From Mycobacteriaceae bacterium (GTDB lineage Bacteria > Actinomycetota > Actinomycetes > Mycobacteriales > Mycobacteriaceae), in the NCBI GenBank assembly GCA_029977845.1, contig JAPOKC010000002.1, positions 64,996-128,995 of the forward strand: DNA of 64,000 nucleotides, written 5' to 3'. The notes under the pieces were generated by a model that made no database searches, was not told the origin of the DNA, and was given only the letters and a program-made list of their open reading frames with translations. Below are positions 25,875 through 35,885 of the stretch, one piece after another. A program made the translations under genes and the position numbers. Numbering within the stretch: position 1 is the first letter of the stretch; each line of letters begins with the position of its first letter.

Positions 25875-27273
25875 ACTGCTCCTTCAGAACGCGCCGGAGC
25901 GCCTTACCCGACGGCAGGCGCGGGACTTCGGGGACGAACACGACCTCGCGCGGCCGCTTGTACGCGGCGAGACGCTCCCCGACCAGGCCGGTCAGTTCCT
26001 CCGCGGACACCTGAGGATCGGCCACGACAGCAGCCATCACGGCCTCGCCGTTCAGCCCGTCCGGCACACCGAACACCGCGCAGTCCCGCACGGCGGGATG
26101 CCCGAGCAGCACCGCCTCGACCTCGGCCGGGGCCACCTGGAATCCCCGCACCTTGATCATCTCCTTGACCCGGTCGGTGATCCGCAACCATCCGGAGTCG
26201 AGCACACCGATGTCGCCGGTTCGGTACCAGCCGTCGGTGAATGCTGCTGTGGTGTCGCCGACGGGGAGGTACCCGGCCATCACGGACTCTGAGCGCACCT
26301 GGATCTCGCCGGTCTCGGCGATGCGCACGTCGACCCCGGGGACAGGTTTGCCGACGGTGTCCAGGCGCGCATCGTCCAGCGGGCAACAGGCGATGACCGG
26401 GACCTCGCTTGTTCCGTAGGCCGAGATCCAGCTGACGCCGGTGCGTGCGGTGACGGTGTCGGCGACACTCCCGGTCACCGGTGTTGCGCACCACATGATG
26501 TAGCGCAGTGAGGACAGATCGAACTTCTCTAGCTCCGGGTGCGCGGCGATCGCCAATGCGATTGGCGCCACTGCCATTTCGATGGTGATCCGGTCCCGTC
26601 CGATGTGGTCGAGCAACGTGTCGATGTCGAACCGGGGATGCAGACGCATCCACGCGCCGGCCTGCAGTGCAGTCGCGATGTTGAGCAATCCGAGGATGTG
26701 GGACGGCGGGGTGGCGATCTGCATGCGGTCTGCTGCCGTCATACCCAGCGCAGTCCGCCAGTGCGCAACGCCCGCGCCGAAGGATCGGTGGGTGTGGCGG
26801 ACCGCCTTCGGCATCCCGGTGGTGCCGGAACTAAACACCAGCACGGCATCGGCGTCGGGGTCCGCTTCGCCCGTCACCGGTTCGGCCGGCTGGATCGGTT
26901 CGTTCAGATCACGCATCGGAAGGTGGGCCGCCAGGACCGGGGCGTCGCCGACAGCGTGCCCGGCGCCCGTCACGGAGAGCGCATGCTGCACCTCGGTGTG
27001 CTTCCATGCCGGACTGATCAGGACGGCCGCCGCGCCCAGCGCCCAGATCGCCTGCACGGCGATGATGAATTCGGGGCGGTTCGAGGACATCAGTGCGACA
27101 CGGTCACCGGCGCGCACCCCGCGGGCGCGCAGGTCCTGCGCCAGTCCGCCGGCCAGGCCGTTGAGTTCGGTCCTGCTGTAGCTTCGGTCACCGAAGGCCA
27201 GCACCGCCGCGCCGCTCATGCAGCAATCCGGGTGAACATGGTCGGTGACTGGCCCCATCGAGATCGAGAACAT
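25852..27273 (-). CDS. Acyl-CoA synthetase (AMP-forming ligase)
   Basis: An ANL-superfamily ligase of about 473 residues. The P-loop-like motif VFSSGTTGMPKAVRHTHR is near 155, YGTSEV near 285, the YRTGDIG hinge motif near 350, and the C-terminal PSGKALRR carries the catalytic Lys. It activates a carboxylic acid to its CoA ester and is a likely entry step. The start at 27,273 was chosen because longer reading would run through the operator at 27,287-27,301; 27,258 is an alternative. No ribosome site is evident, so a leaderless message is possible. First gene of the four-gene leftward operon. Confidence 0.88.
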   Translation of the reverse strand: MFSISMGPVTDHVHPDCCMSGAAVLAFGDRSYSRTELNGLAGGLAQDLRARGVRAGDRVALMSSNRPEFIIAVQAIWALGAAAVLISPAWKHTEVQHALSVTGAGHAVGDAPVLAAHLPMRDLNEPIQPAEPVTGEADPDADAVLVFSSGTTGMPKAVRHTHRSFGAGVAHWRTALGMTAADRMQIATPPSHILGLLNIATALQAGAWMRLHPRFDIDTLLDHIGRDRITIEMAVAPIALAIAAHPELEKFDLSSLRYIMWCATPVTGSVADTVTARTGVSWISAYGTSEVPVIACCPLDDARLDTVGKPVPGVDVRIAETGEIQVRSESVMAGYLPVGDTTAAFTDGWYRTGDIGVLDSGWLRITDRVKEMIKVRGFQVAPAEVEAVLLGHPAVRDCAVFGVPDGLNGEAVMAAVVADPQVSAEELTGLVGERLAAYKRPREVVFVPEVPRLPSGKALRRVLKEQYGCTSDA

Positions 27274-27286
27274 ACTATCGGTGATT

Positions 27287-27301
27287 GAGAATACTATTCT
27301 C
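27287..27301. promoter_or_regulatory. Palindromic operator between divergent ligase and ferredoxin genes
   Basis: GAGAAT and ATTCTC flank ACT in a perfect repeat; the flanks (TT left, GC right) break the longer symmetry seen at 21,739. The centre reads TACTAT on the plus strand and TAGTAT on the minus strand, possible -10 boxes for the two divergent genes. Confidence 0.72.
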
Positions 27302-27347
27302 GCTTTAGTAGAATGACAATGCGCCAAGGATCGAGGAGGGTCGTCGG

Positions 27348-27680
27348 ATGAGCGCGGACAGCGGAGCCCGGGTCGCGGTGACGACGGTTTCTGACGGCGC
27401 CGAGGCCGGGACGGTGACCATCACCCTGGATGGTCAGACCGAATCGGTCCCCACCATGCCGGGCGAGACGCTGCTGGAGAGTGCCCGCCGGGCCGGAATG
27501 ACCCCGCCCTACAGCTGCGAAGCCGGCAACTGCGGCTCCTGCATCGCGACCATCATCGAGGGCAAGTGCACCATGCGCAGCAACACCGCGCTGTCCGCCG
27601 ACGAGATCGAGGATGGTCTGGTCCTGACCTGCCAGGGGATCCCCGACACGGCCTCGATCAGCATCAGCTACGACGACTGA
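27348..27680 (+). CDS. [2Fe-2S] plant-type ferredoxin
   Basis: A 110-residue ferredoxin with Cys57-x4-Cys62-x2-Cys65-x29-Cys95, the plant-type cluster motif, and an extra Cys74. GAGGAGGG lies 7 bp upstream of the ATG. The sequence resembles the C-terminal ferredoxin domain of oxygenase reductases such as KshB/PaaE but here stands alone, with no flavin domain. It is a candidate electron carrier for the Rieske oxygenase at 13,761, which has no reductase beside it. It overlaps the convergent CoA-transferase by 13 bp. Confidence 0.92.
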   Translation: MSADSGARVAVTTVSDGAEAGTVTITLDGQTESVPTMPGETLLESARRAGMTPPYSCEAGNCGSCIATIIEGKCTMRSNTALSADEIEDGLVLTCQGIPDTASISISYDD

Positions 27681-28705
27681 TACTCATCGAGAACCGGCGG
27701 CGGCCGGAACTGCGGCTGATACCCGGCCACATGGATCGGGCTACCCACCAGTCGGTACTCCCCCGCCGTCACGATGACCTCGGGGGTGGCCTCGAGCGCA
27801 TCGGGCAGTGACCGTACCGCTGCCGCCGGGATACCCAGTCGCCGAAGCCGGCGCTCCCAGCCGACCGCGCTGTCGGCGCGCAGCGCATCGGTCACCACGG
27901 CGAGCACCTCGTCGCGGCAGGCCGAGCGCTCGGCCATCGTCGGGAATCCTTCGATCCCCGCCTCGCCGGCGAAGGACCGCCAGAACCCGTCATGGGTGAT
28001 GAACAGCGCGAGGTAACCCTCCGCGGTCGGAAACAGTTGGGCGGGAACGTAGAACGAATGCGCGCCGTACGGCAGACGACGAGGACCGACGTGATCGTTG
28101 AGATAGGCCGAGGCGCGGTAATTGAGTTGGGAAAACATCACATCGCGCAATGAGACGTCCACCTGACCACCTCGTCCGGAGACGATCATCGCCAGCAGCC
28201 CCAGCGCGGCGGTGAGTCCGGTGGAGTTGTCGACGGAGGAGTAGCCCGGCAGCGTCGGCGGACCATCAGGATCTCCGGTCATCGCGGCGACGCCCACCAT
28301 GGCCTGGATGACGTAGTCGAACGCCGGGTCGTCACCACCGTCGAGTCCGTAGCCGGTCAGCGCCACACACACCAGATTGTCGTTGTGCACCCGTAAGGCG
28401 TCATAGGTCAGGCCGAGCTTGCGGATCACCGACGGCTTCATATTCACCAGCAGCGCATGGGATTGGGCTGCGAGTTCACCGAGTCGGCGTTGCCCTTCCT
28501 CGGAGGCCAGATCGAGGCAGATACTGCGTTTGTTGCGGTTCAGACTGGCGAAATAGCTGTCGGACACCTGCCGGGAGATCTCACCGCCAGGCGGTTCGAT
28601 CTTGATGACCTCGGCCCCGAGGTCGGCCAGCAGCATGGTGGCGTACGGGCCGGCGAGCATGGTGCCGACCTCAAGGATGCGGATGCCGGCGAGAGGCGCC
28701 TTCAC
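27668..28705 (-). CDS. Class III CoA-transferase (CaiB/BaiF family)
   Basis: A 345-residue family III CoA-transferase with the N-terminal LAGIRILEVGTMLAGPYATMLLADLGAEVIKIE signature split over residues 5-37 and a PGYSSVDNSTGLTAALGLL segment near 165. It is shorter than the paralogue at 8,506 (400 residues). GTG start, 7 bp after the F420-type oxidoreductase. It ends the operon that carries the B12 mutase, so it probably attaches or removes CoA on the mutase substrate or product (inference). Confidence 0.88.
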   Translation of the reverse strand: MKAPLAGIRILEVGTMLAGPYATMLLADLGAEVIKIEPPGGEISRQVSDSYFASLNRNKRSICLDLASEEGQRRLGELAAQSHALLVNMKPSVIRKLGLTYDALRVHNDNLVCVALTGYGLDGGDDPAFDYVIQAMVGVAAMTGDPDGPPTLPGYSSVDNSTGLTAALGLLAMIVSGRGGQVDVSLRDVMFSQLNYRASAYLNDHVGPRRLPYGAHSFYVPAQLFPTAEGYLALFITHDGFWRSFAGEAGIEGFPTMAERSACRDEVLAVVTDALRADSAVGWERRLRRLGIPAAAVRSLPDALEATPEVIVTAGEYRLVGSPIHVAGYQPQFRPPPVLDEYQSS

Positions 28706-28712
28706 CGTCGTC

Positions 28713-29669
28713 TCATCGGATCTGATCGGCGAGCTGCGAAATCACCTCGCGGGTACGGTATTTCGACGCCACCAGTTCATCGCGGGTCTCCCCGATCGGC
28801 AACAGCCGCACCGACAGATCGGTGACACCCGCGTCGGCGAACTGACGGAACCGCGCCAGGATCGCCTCCTCATCGCCGGCAGCGCACAGGTCGCCGACAT
28901 TGCGGGCATCGCCACGGTCGAGCAACTTCTGATAGTTCGGCGACGTCTCGGCCTCGGCCAGAATGCGGTTCGCCCGGTCCCTGGCCGCCTCGATCTCGGA
29001 GTTCGCGCACAGACATACCGGGATCCCGGCGACGATCCTCGGTGCGGGACGGCCGGCCGCCTGCGCGGCCTTGTTGATGCGTGGCGCGATGTGGTCGCCG
29101 ATCGCGCGCTCGTCGGCCATCCACAACACGGTTCCGTCGGTCAGTTCACCGGCGATCTGCAGCATCACCGGTCCCAGGGCCGCGACCAGAACCGGCATCG
29201 GTGACTCGGCGGCCAACACCGTCGGGTTATGCACGGTGAAGGTTTCGTTCTCGATATCAACGTCGCCCGGTCCGGCCAGTGCGGCGTTGAGCACCTCGAG
29301 ATAGTCGCGGGTGTAGGCGGCCGGCTTGTCGTAGGACAGGCCCAGCATGTCGCGGATGATCCAGTGATGCGACGGACCGACTCCCAGGGCCAGTCGACCA
29401 CCGCTCCCGGCGTGCACCGAGAGTGCCTGGCGGGCAAGGGCGATCGGATGCTGAGCCTGCAGTGGGACCACCGCCGTACCGAGTTCGATGCGCGAGGTGC
29501 GGTTGCCCATCAGCGACACCATGGTCAGCGCATCGAAATCGTTGGGAACCTGTGGCATCCACGCGGTGTCGAATCCCGCGGACTCGGCCCACTCGATGTC
29601 CTCGAGGAACTTGGTGACCTTGCGGGTCATGTCGCCGCGTTCGGCGCCGATCATCACGCCCAAGCGCAT
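28713..29669 (-). CDS. LLM-class flavin/F420-dependent oxidoreductase
   Basis: A 318-residue luciferase-fold TIM-barrel protein: N-terminal MRLGVMIGAERG, AESAGFDTAWMPQ near 30, GSGGRLALGVGPSHHWI near 90-105. The last segment has the G-rich and His-containing pattern of F420-dependent mycobacterial members. It starts one base after the mutase small-subunit stop, so it is coupled to the mutase genes. It likely reduces or oxidises an acyl-CoA or carbonyl intermediate using F420 or FMN. Confidence 0.88.
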   Translation of the reverse strand: MRLGVMIGAERGDMTRKVTKFLEDIEWAESAGFDTAWMPQVPNDFDALTMVSLMGNRTSRIELGTAVVPLQAQHPIALARQALSVHAGSGGRLALGVGPSHHWIIRDMLGLSYDKPAAYTRDYLEVLNAALAGPGDVDIENETFTVHNPTVLAAESPMPVLVAALGPVMLQIAGELTDGTVLWMADERAIGDHIAPRINKAAQAAGRPAPRIVAGIPVCLCANSEIEAARDRANRILAEAETSPNYQKLLDRGDARNVGDLCAAGDEEAILARFRQFADAGVTDLSVRLLPIGETRDELVASKYRTREVISQLADQIR

Positions 29670-29670
29670 G

Positions 29671-30074
29671 TCACTCTCCTACGGGGGTCGACGCGGTGAG
29701 TGCACGAACGTCCCGTACCAGGACATCCAGCGCCGTACCGGTCGGGAACACCGCTGCCGCGCCGGCTTCCAGAAGTTTGGGCACGTCTCCCTGCGGGATG
29801 GTGCCGCCGACGATGACGGCGATATCGCCGGCATCGGCCTGGCGCAACGCATCGACGGTGCGTTTGGTCAGGGCGATGTGCGCACCGGACAGGATGGAAA
29901 GACCCACAACGGAAACATCCTCCTGCAAGGCGATCGAGACGATGTCCTCGATCCGCTGCCGGATACCGGTGTAGATCACCTCGAAACCCGCGTCGCGCAA
30001 CGCTCGGGCGACGATCTTGGCCCCGCGGTCGTGACCGTCAAGACCGGGCTTGGCGACAAGAATGCGTGCGCTCA

Positions 30075-30075
<1 letters not shown>
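29671..30075 (-). CDS. Acyl-CoA mutase small subunit, cobalamin-binding
   Basis: A 134-residue B12-binding domain. The DxHxxG motif is Asp13-x-His15-x2-Gly18 (His15 would be the lower axial ligand of cobalt), followed by VVGLSILSGAH and VIVGGTIP, the standard signature. The ATG at 30,075 overlaps the large-subunit TGA by one base. It must pair with the large subunit to make an active mutase, the two-subunit layout of isobutyryl- and 2-hydroxyisobutyryl-CoA mutases. Confidence 0.93.
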
Positions 30076-31652
<1,577 letters not shown>

Positions 31653-31715
31653 CGGTGAATACCGTACTTTCCATTTTGGAGAATGCCAATACCGCTTTAT
31701 GCAAGCCCGTCGTGG

Positions 31716-31922
31716 TCAGGCGTCTGGAACTGCGGTTTCTTCACTGATGGCGTTCTCCGGGCAGCTGGAGATCGCGTCGGACACGGCATCCTGGTACTCC
31801 GCGGCGACATCGCCCGGGATCGCCACGGCGTAGCCGCCGTCGGTCAGGCTGAAGACCTCGGGGCACAGCGCCACGCATACGCCGTGGCCACGGCATCGGG
31901 AGTCGTCGACGAACACCCTCAT
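31716..31922 (-). CDS. [3Fe-4S]/[4Fe-4S]-type ferredoxin
   Basis: A 68-residue ferredoxin with Cys10-x2-His13-x2-Cys16-x37-Cys54-Pro, plus Cys20 in CVALCPEVF where most relatives have no Cys. His13 replaces the Cys that would complete a [4Fe-4S] cluster. It is the first gene of the mutase operon, under a promoter-operator at 31,965. No P450 lies beside it, so it may serve the P450s at 3,957 and 5,381 or another oxygenase. Confidence 0.9.
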   Translation of the reverse strand: MRVFVDDSRCRGHGVCVALCPEVFSLTDGGYAVAIPGDVAAEYQDAVSDAISSCPENAISEETAVPDA

Positions 31923-31964
31923 CGGCCCTCGATTCCTCGTTCGAGCAGGGGATTGTTTCCAGAC

Positions 31965-31996
31965 GGAAACTAGCTTCTCCCAAACAGAGAATCAAC
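31965..31996 (-). promoter_or_regulatory. Promoter-operator of the mutase operon
   Basis: Minus-strand TTGATT (31,995-31,990) and TAGTTT (31,972-31,967) are 17 bp apart. The 15-mer GAGAAGCTAGTTTCC and an ATTCTC half-site 7 bp away are the same as at 13,057-13,088. The gap lies between the divergent ferredoxin-mutase operon and tetR copy 2, so it could control both. Confidence 0.68.
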
Positions 31997-32014
31997 TTCG
32001 GGTACGGTTCAACT

Positions 32015-32659
32015 GTGGCGAGTCCTTATGAAGAGCCGGCCTGGAAGCAGCGTGCGATCGAACGCTCGACCAAGGCGGCGACGCTGCGCGCCGCGCAACG
32101 GGTGCAGCGCTTCCTCGACGCAGCACAGGACATCATGGCCGAGAAGGGCGGCACCGACTTCACCGTCCAGGAGGTCGTGGACCGGTCCGGACAGTCGCTT
32201 CGCAGCTTCTACCTTCAATTCGACGGGAAGCACGAGCTGCTGCTCGCCCTGTTCGAGGACGCCTTGGGGCGATCGGCGGAGGAGATCCGGGCTGCCACCG
32301 AGACCCGGACCGAACCGCTGGACAAGCTCAGCGTCGCCGTCCACATGCTGTTCGACAGCTGCCGCCCGAATCCGGCCTCGACCCGACCGCTGTTCACCGA
32401 CTTCGCCTCGGGCCTGCTGGTCACCCACCCGGCCGAGGTCAAGGTCGCGCACCTTCCGCTGGTGGGTCTGCTCGAAGAGCTGATGAAGGAGGCCGCCGCG
32501 GCCGGCGTGCTGCGGCCGGGGGTCAAACCGCGGCGGATGGCGGCTATGACGATGCAGTCGGTCATGTTCATCGCCCAGTCGGTCGGCTCCGACGACACCC
32601 GCCCCATCACCTCCGACGAGGTGTGGGAATTCTGCTCCCGCGGGTTCGCCGGCGCCTAG
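32015..32659 (+). CDS. TetR-family regulator (copy 2 of a paralogous pair)
   Basis: A 214-residue TetR protein with helix-turn-helix TDFTVQEVVDRSGQSLRSFYLQFDGKHE at about 47-74, differing from copy 1 at one residue within this stretch. The ligand-binding half is more diverged, so the two may respond to different inducers while binding the same palindromes. GTG start. It lies divergent from the mutase operon and just before two F420-type oxidoreductase genes, with which it may be co-transcribed. Confidence 0.9.
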   Translation: MASPYEEPAWKQRAIERSTKAATLRAAQRVQRFLDAAQDIMAEKGGTDFTVQEVVDRSGQSLRSFYLQFDGKHELLLALFEDALGRSAEEIRAATETRTEPLDKLSVAVHMLFDSCRPNPASTRPLFTDFASGLLVTHPAEVKVAHLPLVGLLEELMKEAAAAGVLRPGVKPRRMAAMTMQSVMFIAQSVGSDDTRPITSDEVWEFCSRGFAGA

Positions 32660-32675
32660 GGCACGCAGCGACCCC

Positions 32676-33524
32676 ATGAGCCAGTGGTTCCTGTTCCTGC
32701 CGCAGTACCGGCAGACGATGCCGGAACTGGTCGATCGAGCACGGGCCGCTGAGGCGAACGGATTCGACGGGATCGCCTTTCTGGATCACCTGGAGACCCC
32801 GATGGCGGCGGACCAACCACTGTGGGAGGCGATGACCGCCGCGACGTGGGTGGCCGCCAAGACCGAAAGGTTGCGCATCGGACATCTGGTGCTGTGTGAC
32901 GCCTTCCGGCACGCTGCCGTGCTGGCCAAGCAGGCGGTGACACTCGCCGAAGCCAGTGAGGGACGCTTCGAACTCGGGCTGGGTTCCGGATCGATACCGG
33001 ATGAGCTCACCAAGTTCGACATCACCGGCGACGGAGGGACCGCGCGAGTGGCACGGCTGGCCCGAACGCTTGCGATGCTTCACGAATGCTGGGGTCTGGA
33101 CGGGGACCGGGTGCAGGCGCCGACACCGTCGCGACCCATCCCGATCCTGTTGGCGGGCAAGGGTCCTCGGATGCTCGAACTCGTTCGCCGGTATGCCGAT
33201 TGGTGGAATCTGCCGGCCACTCAGATCGATGAGGTGCCTGCCCTGCTGCCGACGGTGGCGCCGGCGCGCGCCTCGGTGCAGCAGATGGTGACATTCATCC
33301 GGCCGGACGCGGACCGCGATGCGGTCATCGACCTGAGCCGTCGTCGATTCGGTTACCTGGGCACCGGCCTGGTGTGCGGTGACGCCGAGGAACTCCGGGC
33401 CCACTTCAGCGATCTCGCCGCACAAGGGGTGCAGCGTTTCTACGTGTGGTTCTCCGACTTCGCCCCGACCGACACCATCGAAGAGTTCGGCCGCTCCGTC
33501 ATCGCATCCTTCGCGGGAGCCTGA
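32676..33524 (+). CDS. LLM-class flavin/F420-dependent oxidoreductase
   Basis: A 282-residue luciferase-fold protein with FLPQYRQTMPELVDRARAAEANGFDGIAFLDH at the N-terminus (split over 6-37) and ASEGRFELGLGSGSIPDEL near 97-110. It begins 17 bp after the tetR copy 2 stop and is followed 3 bp later by a related gene. Cofactor could be FMN or F420; the mycobacterial context favours F420. Substrate unknown. Confidence 0.85.
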   Translation: MSQWFLFLPQYRQTMPELVDRARAAEANGFDGIAFLDHLETPMAADQPLWEAMTAATWVAAKTERLRIGHLVLCDAFRHAAVLAKQAVTLAEASEGRFELGLGSGSIPDELTKFDITGDGGTARVARLARTLAMLHECWGLDGDRVQAPTPSRPIPILLAGKGPRMLELVRRYADWWNLPATQIDEVPALLPTVAPARASVQQMVTFIRPDADRDAVIDLSRRRFGYLGTGLVCGDAEELRAHFSDLAAQGVQRFYVWFSDFAPTDTIEEFGRSVIASFAGA

Positions 33525-33526
33525 TC

Positions 33527-34390
33527 ATGCAGATCTGGACCGGCACGGCCTTCATGGAAACCGCCCACGCCGTGGCCCTGGCCCCGCTACTCGACGAGGT
33601 CGGGTTCGACGGAATCGTCGTCTCCGATCACATGATCTACCCCCGCGAACTGTCCTCCCCGTACCCCTCCCCGACCGGCAAGCCGATGTGGTCCCCGGAG
33701 ACCGCGTGGCCGGATTCCTGGGTTCTCATCGGCGCCATGGCCGCGGTGACACGACGCATCAGGTTCACCAACGCCGTCTACATCGCCCCGGCGCGGCCCC
33801 TGCTGGAAGTCGCCAAACTTGTCGCCACCGCCGCCGTGATCTCCGGCGACCGGGTGGCACTGACCGTCGGCGCCGGCTGGATGCGCGAGGAGTTCGATTT
33901 GATGGGGCAGGACTTCACCAACCGCGGAAAGCGGCTCGACGAGATGATCCGTGCGCTTCCGGAACTCTGGCGCGGCGGCTGGGTGAGTTGGGACGGCACC
34001 TACTACCGGGTGCCGGAATTGACGATCGAACCCCACCCCGGCGCGGCGGTGCGGATTCTGTGCGGCGGGGAGACCGAGGCCGGACTGCGCCGTGCGGCAC
34101 GACTGTGTGACGGCTGGGTGGGTAACGCGTACTCCTGGGACGAGGCCGCCGAGAAGATCGAACGGCTCACCGCCCTGCGCAACGAGTACGGGCGCGGCGA
34201 GGATCCGTTCGAGGTCATGGTGGGGCTGCGCGAACCGGCGACGGTGGAGAACTTCAAACGCGCCGAAGGCCTCGGAGTGACGGCGCTGATGTGCCGGCCC
34301 TGGGAGACCGCTGACGCCGGCTGGACCCTGCAGCAGTATCGGGAATCGGTCGAGCGGTTCGCCGACACCATCCTGTCCAAACTCGCTTAA
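33527..34390 (+). CDS. LLM-class flavin/F420-dependent oxidoreductase
   Basis: A 287-residue luciferase-fold oxidoreductase: LAPLLDEVGFDGIVVSDHMIYPREL near 18-40 and GDRVALTVGAGWMREEFDLMG near 107-127, matching F420-dependent LLM enzymes. The ATG at 33,527 follows the previous stop by 2 bp; longer reading would lie inside the neighbour. It overlaps the convergent gene by 4 bp. Third LLM-type enzyme of the island. Confidence 0.87.
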   Translation: MQIWTGTAFMETAHAVALAPLLDEVGFDGIVVSDHMIYPRELSSPYPSPTGKPMWSPETAWPDSWVLIGAMAAVTRRIRFTNAVYIAPARPLLEVAKLVATAAVISGDRVALTVGAGWMREEFDLMGQDFTNRGKRLDEMIRALPELWRGGWVSWDGTYYRVPELTIEPHPGAAVRILCGGETEAGLRRAARLCDGWVGNAYSWDEAAEKIERLTALRNEYGRGEDPFEVMVGLREPATVENFKRAEGLGVTALMCRPWETADAGWTLQQYRESVERFADTILSKLA

Positions 34391-35451
34391 CGCGCGGCGA
34401 CTCCGCGCGGCAGGATCAGCGGAAGATCGTTGTAGGTGACGATGCCCGGGGCCGCGGCGACCACCGAGGGGATCGCATTGAGCGGCGGGGTGGCGGTCAT
34501 GATGTGCCCGAGGACCATGAACTCCTCCAGCGTGGTGGCCTCGAAGTCCGGCGGCGGCAGGAATCCGACCTTCATGGTGACCGTGGGGCGACCGGCCACC
34601 TCGATCACCCAGCCGTCCTGCTCGATCTTCCAATCCGGTTCCAGCGTCTGCCCTTTGCGCCAGCGGACGTTGATCTCCACTCGCGTCTTTCCGCCGGCGA
34701 TACCCTTCCAACTGGCGTACACCCCGGCCACACAACCCGCCGGAATGGTCCACGATCCCAGATCGAGATCCTCGGTGGTCTTCGCATACTCGGCATCACA
34801 GCGCACCTCATCGAGTTCGATACCGATCGCATCGGCGACCATCCGCACCGCCTCCCCGAACACTCCGGTGCCGTGCGCGGTCATGCTCTGCAGTTCGGGG
34901 TCGTCGATCGGCCGGCCGAACCCGACCGGCTTCTCGGTCTCCGGTGAGTCGTAGAACGTGGTGTCGGCCGCCTCGTTCACGGTGATGCAGTCGACGCGGT
35001 CGCAGATTCCGGCCGCCACGATCGACAACTGGTTGACGTATCCCGGGCTGATCCCGGATCCGAACATCGTCGACTTTCCGCGACGGCAGGCTTCGGCGAT
35101 CTTGTCCCGGCCCTCGCCCTGGTTGTGCCCGGTGATGAAGGATGCGGTCGCGACCACGTTGGCTCCGGACTCCAGGATTCGGACAAGTTCGTCGACATCG
35201 ATCCACATCGGGTTGTAGACGACGACATCGGGCTTGAGCGCCAGCAGTGCGTCGATGTCGTTGGTGGCCGTGATGCCCAGTGGTGCGATGCCGACGAGTT
35301 CACCGACGTCCTTGCCGGCCTTGTCCTTGGACCAGGCGTAGCAGCCGACCAGTTCGAGGGTGGGGTTGGCGGCGATGGCGGCGACCGAACTCTTGCCCAC
35401 ATTGCCTGTGGTCCACTGCACGACCCGGTAGGGGGCTCTGGTTGTCGACAT
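34387..35451 (-). CDS. Dihydrodipicolinate-reductase-like NAD(P)-binding protein
   Basis: A 354-residue protein with Rossmann motif VVQWTTGNVGKSSVAAI near 10 and CYAWSKDKAGKDVGEL; PDVVVYNPMWIDVDELVRIL lies near 75. This is the mycobacterial family often labelled DapB-like or diaminopimelate-dehydrogenase-like, whose members include amine dehydrogenase-like enzymes. ATG at 35,451 is the first start that begins with the Rossmann strand; a longer version would add 55 basic residues. It has a separate promoter and ends against the F420 genes. Role not known. Confidence 0.82.
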   Translation of the reverse strand: MSTTRAPYRVVQWTTGNVGKSSVAAIAANPTLELVGCYAWSKDKAGKDVGELVGIAPLGITATNDIDALLALKPDVVVYNPMWIDVDELVRILESGANVVATASFITGHNQGEGRDKIAEACRRGKSTMFGSGISPGYVNQLSIVAAGICDRVDCITVNEAADTTFYDSPETEKPVGFGRPIDDPELQSMTAHGTGVFGEAVRMVADAIGIELDEVRCDAEYAKTTEDLDLGSWTIPAGCVAGVYASWKGIAGGKTRVEINVRWRKGQTLEPDWKIEQDGWVIEVAGRPTVTMKVGFLPPPDFEATTLEEFMVLGHIMTATPPLNAIPSVVAAAPGIVTYNDLPLILPRGVAAR

Positions 35452-35568
35452 GCTTCCACTATGACCCGCCGGCGCAGGTGATGTCCCCCGATTGGCCGAC
35501 GACGGACTCCGCCCCGGTCGGGTCCGGGAGGTGGACGCCGGCCGCCCGGTCGATCGGCGATCGTTGTC

Positions 35569-35818
35569 GGTAACCGACACCGTCGCTGCGACCCGGACCT
35601 TCAGCCGCAACGCCACGGCCGTGGAGAGCTACCGCGGCCGCAAGATCGCCCAACACTTCAGCGAGGTGTACCGCATCGAGGTGGCCGTCGAGGACACCGC
35701 CGCCGACGCGGTGATCGCCGGTGTCGCCTTCGCACGCGGGACCGGCCTGCTCGGTGACGCCCAGGCCTGGATCAGTGCAGCGGCGACTAACTGTTCACCG
35801 ATGCCACATCGCTGGTGA
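35569..35818 (+). pseudogene. Probable PII-like protein remnant
   Basis: In the 434-bp gap between 35,452 and 35,885, one frame encodes a segment containing AVESYRGRK, VYRIEVAVEDTAADAVI and GLLGDAQAWISAA. It lines up with the intact PII-like protein at 48,232 (AVENFHGF, GYRIEVVLDDETVDIL, GFFADAEAWVNA). The first 20 or so residues of the family cannot be found in this or neighbouring frames, and the end carries an unrelated tail. It is probably a decayed copy, though a short diverged gene is possible. The rest of the gap shows nothing recognisable. Confidence 0.5.
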
Positions 35819-35885
35819 TGTCTTCCTAATGGACTTGGACGGCCGTACGAGTCGTTCGTATTCCTGCTCGAGGAACTCACCCACA

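Noticed and set aside
27274..27327. Longer N-terminus of the acyl-CoA ligase starting at 27,327
   Set aside because: The added codons run through the palindromic operator and have no family similarity.
31679..31684. Further operator directly before the mutase large-subunit gene
   Set aside because: Only a single GAGAAT half-site is present; the second arm is missing, and the gene is served by the promoter at 31,965.
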